Shown piece by piece: positions 5,003 through 9,066 of a stretch of DNA of 9,066 bases. The notes below the pieces were generated by a model. It had not been told where the DNA came from. It made no database searches and saw nothing but the letters and a program-made list of their open reading frames with translations. The position numbers and the translations under genes are program-made. Source of the DNA: an uncultured Eubacteriales bacterium. Its GTDB lineage: Bacteria > Bacillota > Clostridia > Oscillospirales > Oscillospiraceae. Location: the NCBI GenBank assembly GCA_900551995.1, contig URXW01000052.1:1-9066 (forward strand). The letters run 5' to 3'. Within the stretch, counting starts at the first letter, position 1, and each line of letters opens with the position of its first letter.

Positions 5003-5854
5003 ATGCAAAAGAACATCCGCAGATACTGGCCTATTTTCCTGCTGCCCACGCTGGCAGCCTTCCTCCTCGGCTTCGTGATCCCCTTTATCCAAGGGCTGTA
5101 TCTGTCCCTCTGCAAGTTCACCACCATCAATAAGACCACGTTCGTGGGCTTCACCAACTACGTCAAGGCGTTTCAGGACGAGCAGTTCGCACACGCCTTC
5201 GGCTTCACGGCGTCCTTTACGGTGGTGTCCACGCTGCTCATCAACGTCGTCGCGCTGGCGGTGGCTCTGCTGCTGACCCGCGGCATCAAGGGCACCACCC
5301 CCTTCCGGACGGTGTTCTTCATGCCCAACCTCATCGGCGGCATCGTGCTGGGCTACATCTGGCAGATCCTGCTGAACTGCGTGCTGAGTCTGCTGGGCAA
5401 GCCCCTGCTGTCGCTGGACGCCTCCGCCGGGTACTGGGGTCTGATCATCCTCATGTGCTGGCAGCAGATCGGCTACATGATGATCATTTACATCGCCGGT
5501 CTGCAATCCATCCCCAACGACTACATTGAGGCGGCGTACATCGACGGTGCCACCCCGTGGCAGACCTTCTGGCGGGTGAAGCTGCCCAATCTCATGCCCA
5601 GCATCACCATCTGCCTGTTCCTGACGCTGACCAACTCCTTCAAGCTCTTTGACCAGAACCTTGCCCTCACCGCAGGCGAGCCTGCCCACGCCACGGAGAT
5701 GCTGGCAATGAACATCTACCAGACGTTCTACGCCCGCTCCGGTCCCATGTGGAAGGGCATCGGGCAGGCGAAGGCGGTGCTCTTCTGTATTCTGGTCATC
5801 GCCATCTCCAGCCTACAGCTGAAGTTCACCCGCTCTAAGGAGGTGCAGCAGTAA
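5003..5854 (+). CDS. Carbohydrate ABC transporter permease, MalF/UgpA type (CUT1)
   Basis: This 283-residue inner-membrane permease is one half of the sugar channel. About six hydrophobic segments are visible, the first at residues 9-34 (IFLLPTLAAFLLGFVIPF...), then about 69-92, 103-127, 145-167, 200-215 and 256-272. The EAA loop, which docks on the ATPase, is EAAYIDGAT...LPNLMPSI from residue 176, with Gly182 in the conserved position. The frame is open upstream to 4871, but those codons lie within the hairpin cluster. The start at 5003 has GGAGG at 4989-4993 and gives the family's usual short cytoplasmic N-terminus (MQKNIRRYWPIFLLP). Length is normal for UgpA-type subunits that lack MalF's extra periplasmic domain. 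The stop overlaps the next ATG (TAATG, 5852-5856), so the two permeases are translationally coupled. Confidence 0.92.
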   Translation: MQKNIRRYWPIFLLPTLAAFLLGFVIPFIQGLYLSLCKFTTINKTTFVGFTNYVKAFQDEQFAHAFGFTASFTVVSTLLINVVALAVALLLTRGIKGTTPFRTVFFMPNLIGGIVLGYIWQILLNCVLSLLGKPLLSLDASAGYWGLIILMCWQQIGYMMIIYIAGLQSIPNDYIEAAYIDGATPWQTFWRVKLPNLMPSITICLFLTLTNSFKLFDQNLALTAGEPAHATEMLAMNIYQTFYARSGPMWKGIGQAKAVLFCILVIAISSLQLKFTRSKEVQQ

Positions 5855-6696
5855 TGAAAAAACGCTCTCACGCCATCAATACCGTCTGGACGGTGGTGCT
5901 GACCGTTCTCAGCGTCGCGTGGGTCTACCCTGTGGTGATGGTTCTCATCAACTCCTTCAAAAAGGACTCCGCCATCTCCACCAACACCGCCTTCCAGCTG
6001 CCCACCGCCGAGGGCTTTGCCGGGCTGGACAACTACACCAACGCCATCGGCTCCAAGGGCTTTCTGGCGGCGTTCCTCAACAGTCTTGTCATCTCTGTCA
6101 CCTCTGTGGTGCTGATCCTCATCTGCTGCTCCATGTGCGCGTGGTTCATCACCCGCGTAAAGACGTGGGCCACGAAGCTGTGCTACTTCCTGTTCGTGTT
6201 CTCCATGGTGGTGCCCTTCCAGATGCTCATGTTCACCCTCGCCAATCTGGCGGACAAAACGAAGCTGAACACCCCCTTCAACATCTGCATTATCTATCTT
6301 GGCTTCGGCGCGGGACTGGCGGTGTTCATGTTCACCGGCTTCGTGAAATCCATCCCGCTGGAGATCGAGGAGGCCGCCATGATCGACGGCTGCGGCCCGC
6401 TCCGCACCTTCTTTCTGGTGGTGCTGCCCATGCTGAAGCCCACGCTGGTCAGCGTCGGTATTCTGGAGACTATGTGGGTCTGGAACGACTACCTCCTGCC
6501 CTATCTGGTGCTGGACGGCACGAAATACATGACCATCCCCATTCTGATCCAATACTTCCGCGGCGGCTTCGGCCGCGTGGAGATGGGTCCCATGATGGCG
6601 TGCATCGTCCTGACCATTCTGCCCATTATCATCATCTACGTCCTCGGTCAGAAGCACATCATCAAGGGCGTGGCGGCAGGTGCCGTCAAGGGATAA
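5854..6696 (+). CDS. Carbohydrate ABC transporter permease, MalG/UgpE type (CUT1)
   Basis: This 280-residue protein is the second transmembrane subunit, expected to pair with the preceding permease. Hydrophobic segments are visible at about residues 11-32, 72-98, 109-131, 142-164, 197-219 and 247-264. The EAA motif is EEAAMIDGCGP...LPMLKPTLVS from residue 172, with Gly179 conserved. WVWNDYLLPYLVL (208-220) is the characteristic MalG/UgpE phrase near the C-terminus. AAGGAGGTG lies just upstream within the end of the first permease, and the 1-base TAATG overlap supports coupled synthesis in equal amounts. No ATP-binding subunit gene follows, as is usual for CUT1 systems in Bacillota that share one MsmX/MsiK-like ATPase. 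The substrate, inferred from MalQ downstream, is a maltodextrin-type oligosaccharide. Confidence 0.92.
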   Translation: MKKRSHAINTVWTVVLTVLSVAWVYPVVMVLINSFKKDSAISTNTAFQLPTAEGFAGLDNYTNAIGSKGFLAAFLNSLVISVTSVVLILICCSMCAWFITRVKTWATKLCYFLFVFSMVVPFQMLMFTLANLADKTKLNTPFNICIIYLGFGAGLAVFMFTGFVKSIPLEIEEAAMIDGCGPLRTFFLVVLPMLKPTLVSVGILETMWVWNDYLLPYLVLDGTKYMTIPILIQYFRGGFGRVEMGPMMACIVLTILPIIIIYVLGQKHIIKGVAAGAVKG

Positions 6697-6714
6697 CTGC
6701 ACATCGGTCTATAC

Positions 6715-6752
6715 AGCGGGGGCGGGCATTTCGCCCGCCCCCGCTTCATTTT
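6715..6752 (+). terminator. Intrinsic terminator-like hairpin after the second permease
   Basis: AGCGGGGGCGGGC (6715-6727) pairs perfectly with GCCCGCCCCCGCT (6733-6745) around ATTTC, followed by TTCATTTTTC. The U-rich tail is interrupted by CA, so termination may be partial and allow read-through into malQ. It resembles stem-loop 1 (4864-4894) in stem length and loop, differing by the added U-rich tail. Confidence 0.7.
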
Positions 6753-6782
6753 TCAATTCTCAATAGAAAGTGACTTTTTGCC

Positions 6783-8267
6783 ATGAAACGTTCCAGTGGT
6801 ATTTTAATGGCGATCTCCTCCCTGCCCTCCCGGTACGGTATCGGTACGCTGGGCAAGGCGGCATACGACTTCGCCGATTTTCTGAAGGACGCCGGCCAGT
6901 CCTATTGGCAGATGCTGCCGCTTGGCCCCACCAGCTACGGCGACTCCCCCTACCAGAGCTTTTCCGCCTACGCCGGCAACCCCTACTTCATCGACTTGGA
7001 GCTGCTGGTGTCGGACGGTCTGCTGAAAAAATCCGAGTGCGCCAAGTGCGACTGGGGCAGCGACCCCCGCCGGGTGGACTACGGCAAGATCTATGAGAAC
7101 CGTTTCGCCCTGCTGCACAAGGCGTACCAGCGCGGCTGGGCGCGTGACGCGGAGGCGGTGGCGGACTTCGTAGCGGAGAACGAACGCTGGCTGCCGGACT
7201 ACACCCTATACATGGCGTGCAAGCGTCACTTCGCCATGAAGTCGTGGACGGAGTGGCCGGACGCGGACATCCGCCTCCGCAAGAGCGAGGCGGTGCTGGA
7301 AAAATACCGCAAGCTGCTCCATGAGGACGTGGAGTTCTTCACCTACCTGCAATTCCTGTTCTTCCGCCAGTGGAACGCCCTCCGGGACTACGTCCACGGT
7401 CAGGGCATCCACATCATCGGCGACCTGCCCATCTACGTGTCGCTGGACTCCGCCGACGTGTGGGCGGAGCCGGAGTTCTTCCAGCTGGACGAGAAGCTGG
7501 TGCCCAAGGCGGTGGCGGGCGTGCCGCCAGACTACTTCACCGCCGACGGCCAGCTGTGGGGCAACCCCCTGTACGATTGGGACGCCATGCGCGGCGACGG
7601 CTTCGGCTGGTGGATCCGCCGCATTGACGGCGCGGGCAAGCTGTACGACGTTATCCGCATCGACCACTTCCGCGGTCTCGCCGCGTATTGGACGGTGCCC
7701 TACGGCGACACGACCGCCAAAAACGGGCATTGGGTGCCCGGCCCCGGCATGGATCTGGTGGATCGCCTCAACGGCTGGTTCCCCCAGCTGGAATTTATCG
7801 CCGAGGATCTTGGCTATCCCACGCCGGAGGTGGCGCAGCTCCTCCACGACTCCGGCTGGCCGGGGATGAAGGTGCTGGAATTTGCCTTCGACTCCCGGGA
7901 CAGCAGCAGCTACCTCCCCCACACCTACACCCCCCACTGCATCTGCTACACCGGCACCCATGACAATAGCCCCCTGTCCCTCTGGCGTCAGGAGGCGAAG
8001 CCGGAGGACATCGCCTACGCGCAGGAGTACCTGGCTCTCACAGAGCAGGAGGGCTTCCACTGGGGCGTGATCCGCGGCGGTATGTCCAGCGTGGCGGAGC
8101 TGTTCGTAGCGCAGATACAGGACTACCTCGGTTTGGGCGCAGGCAACCGCATGAACACACCCGGCACCCAGAGCGGCAACTGGCAGTGGCGTCTCCTCCC
8201 CGGCGAGCTGACCGCCGCCCTCGCCAAAAAGATCCGCCGCATGACCACCCTCTACGGCAGAGACTGA
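6783..8267 (+). CDS. malQ: 4-alpha-glucanotransferase (amylomaltase, GH77)
   Basis: This 494-residue cytoplasmic enzyme transfers alpha-1,4-glucan segments between maltodextrins and releases glucose. It matches GH77 from its first residues (MKRSSGILMAISSLPSRYGIGTLG) to the end. SPYQSFSAYAGNPYFIDL (55-72), GDLPIYVSLDSADVW (213-227) and AGVPPDYFTADGQLWGNPLY (245-264) are hallmark segments. The catalytic nucleophile is expected at Asp294 in RIDHFRG, the acid/base at Glu341 in IAEDLG, and the third carboxylate at Asp394 in GTHDN; RMNTPGTQSGNWQWR (456-470) is the conserved C-terminal motif. All three catalytic residues are present and length is typical of bacterial amylomaltase. The ribosome binding site is weak (AAAGTGA, 6767-6773), unlike its neighbours. 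It lies behind a terminator-like hairpin with no obvious promoter of its own, so it is probably expressed at a lower level by read-through. It would process dextrins brought in by the adjacent transporter. Confidence 0.95.
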   Translation: MKRSSGILMAISSLPSRYGIGTLGKAAYDFADFLKDAGQSYWQMLPLGPTSYGDSPYQSFSAYAGNPYFIDLELLVSDGLLKKSECAKCDWGSDPRRVDYGKIYENRFALLHKAYQRGWARDAEAVADFVAENERWLPDYTLYMACKRHFAMKSWTEWPDADIRLRKSEAVLEKYRKLLHEDVEFFTYLQFLFFRQWNALRDYVHGQGIHIIGDLPIYVSLDSADVWAEPEFFQLDEKLVPKAVAGVPPDYFTADGQLWGNPLYDWDAMRGDGFGWWIRRIDGAGKLYDVIRIDHFRGLAAYWTVPYGDTTAKNGHWVPGPGMDLVDRLNGWFPQLEFIAEDLGYPTPEVAQLLHDSGWPGMKVLEFAFDSRDSSSYLPHTYTPHCICYTGTHDNSPLSLWRQEAKPEDIAYAQEYLALTEQEGFHWGVIRGGMSSVAELFVAQIQDYLGLGAGNRMNTPGTQSGNWQWRLLPGELTAALAKKIRRMTTLYGRD

Positions 8268-8280
8268 TACCCCCTACGCC

Positions 8281-8320
8281 AACGCCCCCGCCGGCAGCTG
8301 CCGGCGGGGGCGTTTTTTCT
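8281..8320 (+). terminator. Strong intrinsic terminator after malQ, shared with the converging gene
   Basis: A perfect 34-bp palindrome (8281-8314; left arm AACGCCCCCGCCGGCAG) is followed by a T-run at 8313-8318 and further T-rich sequence. It ends the sugar locus. The opposite strand has only a TT after the stem, so it would serve the minus-strand gene ending at 8327 less well. Confidence 0.92.
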
Positions 8321-8326
8321 CTTTTC

Positions 8327-9066
8327 TCAGGCTCTCCTCCAGACAATGCGGCAGTCCTCCGCCTCGGCGGCGACCTCTCCCCTGTCCATCAGATAGCTGA
8401 GATACGATTTCACCGTGCTGCCCAGCAGCGCGTACTGCGGCAGCGACATCACCAGTCCGTAAGCCTTGAACACACCCGCGAGCACCTCGTCGAACGTCAC
8501 GCCGGTGCACAGCCCCGCGATACGCTCCGCCGCCTCCTGCGTCCTGTCGATGTTGTACTGCGCCAGCGGCGCGATGTGCTCCGCCGCCGCCGCGTGGGAC
8601 GGCACGAACAACGCCGCCTCCATGGTCTTGACGCGCTCCAGCGTCTCCAGATACGCCCCCACGTCGTACAAAAAGGCGATGCCGTACTTGTCCAGCGTCT
8701 CCCGGGACGCAAGGCAGTCCGCCAGATACACCACGTCGTCCCCCGTGCGGAAGCCCACCATGTCCAGAAAATGTCCCGGCAGCGGCAGCAGCTCCCAGCC
8801 CTCCGGCAGCACCTCCGCCGTCAAAAGCTGTGCTTGGCTCTCCTGCGCCATAAGAAACTTGTTCCGCAGAGCCTTGGGCGGGCAGCCGCCGTACAGCAGC
8901 GACGGCTCCAGTGCCGTATGGCAGGTGACGCACTGCTCCATTCCCGGCGCGTAGATGGCGCAGCCGGTCTGCTTCTGAAGATACTGGTTGCCGCCGATGT
9001 GGTCGGCGTTGGAATGGGTGTTGTAGATCGCCGTCAGACGCCAGCCCTTGGCGTCCAGATGCTGCC
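8327..9066 (-). CDS. Metallo-beta-lactamase-fold hydrolase, C-terminal part (5' end off the right edge)
   Basis: 245 codons are in the window and the frame stays open to the right edge, so the start lies outside. The internal Met encoded at 8941 is not a plausible start because the metal motif lies upstream of it. YNTHSNADHIGGNQYL (encoded about 8984-9031) is the HxHxDH zinc motif with Asn in place of the second His. LPGHFLDMVGF supplies the next metal His, VVYLADCL the bridging Asp region, and FVPSHAAAA the last His. Past the core, the segment from about TGVTFDEVLAGVF to the end looks like a small helical C-terminal extension. The family covers thiol esterases, glyoxalases, lactonases and RNases, so the substrate is open. 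Several Cys (CVTCHTALEP, GGCPP) follow the motif. It converges on malQ and shares the terminator region. Confidence 0.85.
   Translation of the reverse strand, partial: QHLDAKGWRLTAIYNTHSNADHIGGNQYLQKQTGCAIYAPGMEQCVTCHTALEPSLLYGGCPPKALRNKFLMAQESQAQLLTAEVLPEGWELLPLPGHFLDMVGFRTGDDVVYLADCLASRETLDKYGIAFLYDVGAYLETLERVKTMEAALFVPSHAAAAEHIAPLAQYNIDRTQEAAERIAGLCTGVTFDEVLAGVFKAYGLVMSLPQYALLGSTVKSYLSYLMDRGEVAAEAEDCRIVWRRA

Noticed and set aside
5728..6702. Minus-strand open frame of 324 codons opposite the second permease
   Set aside because: His-, Asp- and Gln-rich translation, as expected from reading membrane-protein codons backward; no family resemblance and no ribosome binding site noted.
1..9066. 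CRISPR arrays, tRNA/rRNA genes, insertion sequences or phage genes
   Set aside because: No regularly spaced repeats, cloverleaf-like sequence, transposase or phage-type frames were seen on either strand.

Overview
The window looks like a chromosomal segment of a GC-rich Bacillota, probably a gut member of class Clostridia (Oscillospiraceae-like). The evidence is strong AGGAGG-type ribosome binding sites, sigma-A-like promoters, a Gram-positive lipoprotein lipobox, GC-ending codons, and a sugar ABC cluster without its own ATPase. The taxonomy is inferred from style, not from a marker gene. I see no rRNA, tRNA, CRISPR array or transposase, and no gene-free stretch longer than 300 bases.

Left edge (1-470): the start of a secreted protein on the minus strand, with a good promoter, a roughly 100-nt leader carrying a 30-bp perfect palindrome, and clearly lower GC than the rest. 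Next (507-1405, minus): a two-gene operon of a NUDIX hydrolase and a DUF523/TudS-type Fe-S protein, overlapping by 10 bases; both families act on modified or damaged nucleotides or bases. It diverges from a plus-strand pair (1492-2225), DUF1653 and a YgjP-like metallopeptidase, coupled by a TAATG stop/start and closed by an intrinsic terminator. The two divergent promoters overlap physically at their -10 elements.

Centre (2346-8318, plus): an alpha-glucan (maltodextrin-type) uptake and processing locus. It has a LacI-family repressor with its own promoter and two tandem cre/LacI-like operator candidates, a sugar-binding lipoprotein, two CUT1 permeases coupled by TAATG, a terminator-like hairpin, and a GH77 4-alpha-glucanotransferase (MalQ) closed by a strong terminator. 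Three consecutive GC-rich hairpins without U-tracts lie between the binding protein and the first permease, as expected where binding-protein mRNA is kept in excess over permease mRNA. No ATPase is encoded here, so a shared MsmX/MsiK-type ATPase elsewhere is expected. The implied flow is capture by the lipoprotein, import through the permease pair, and disproportionation of the dextrins by MalQ in the cytoplasm, with the LacI protein sensing a sugar.

Right edge (8327-9066, minus): the 3' part of a metallo-beta-lactamase-fold hydrolase converging on malQ, with an Asn where the second His of the HxHxDH metal motif usually lies.

The gene content is recognisable and largely ordinary. The parts most worth a second look are non-coding: the leader palindrome, the mutually exclusive divergent promoters, the tandem operators, the hairpin cluster, and a palindrome just ahead of the binding-protein gene. 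I found no convincing new multi-gene system.
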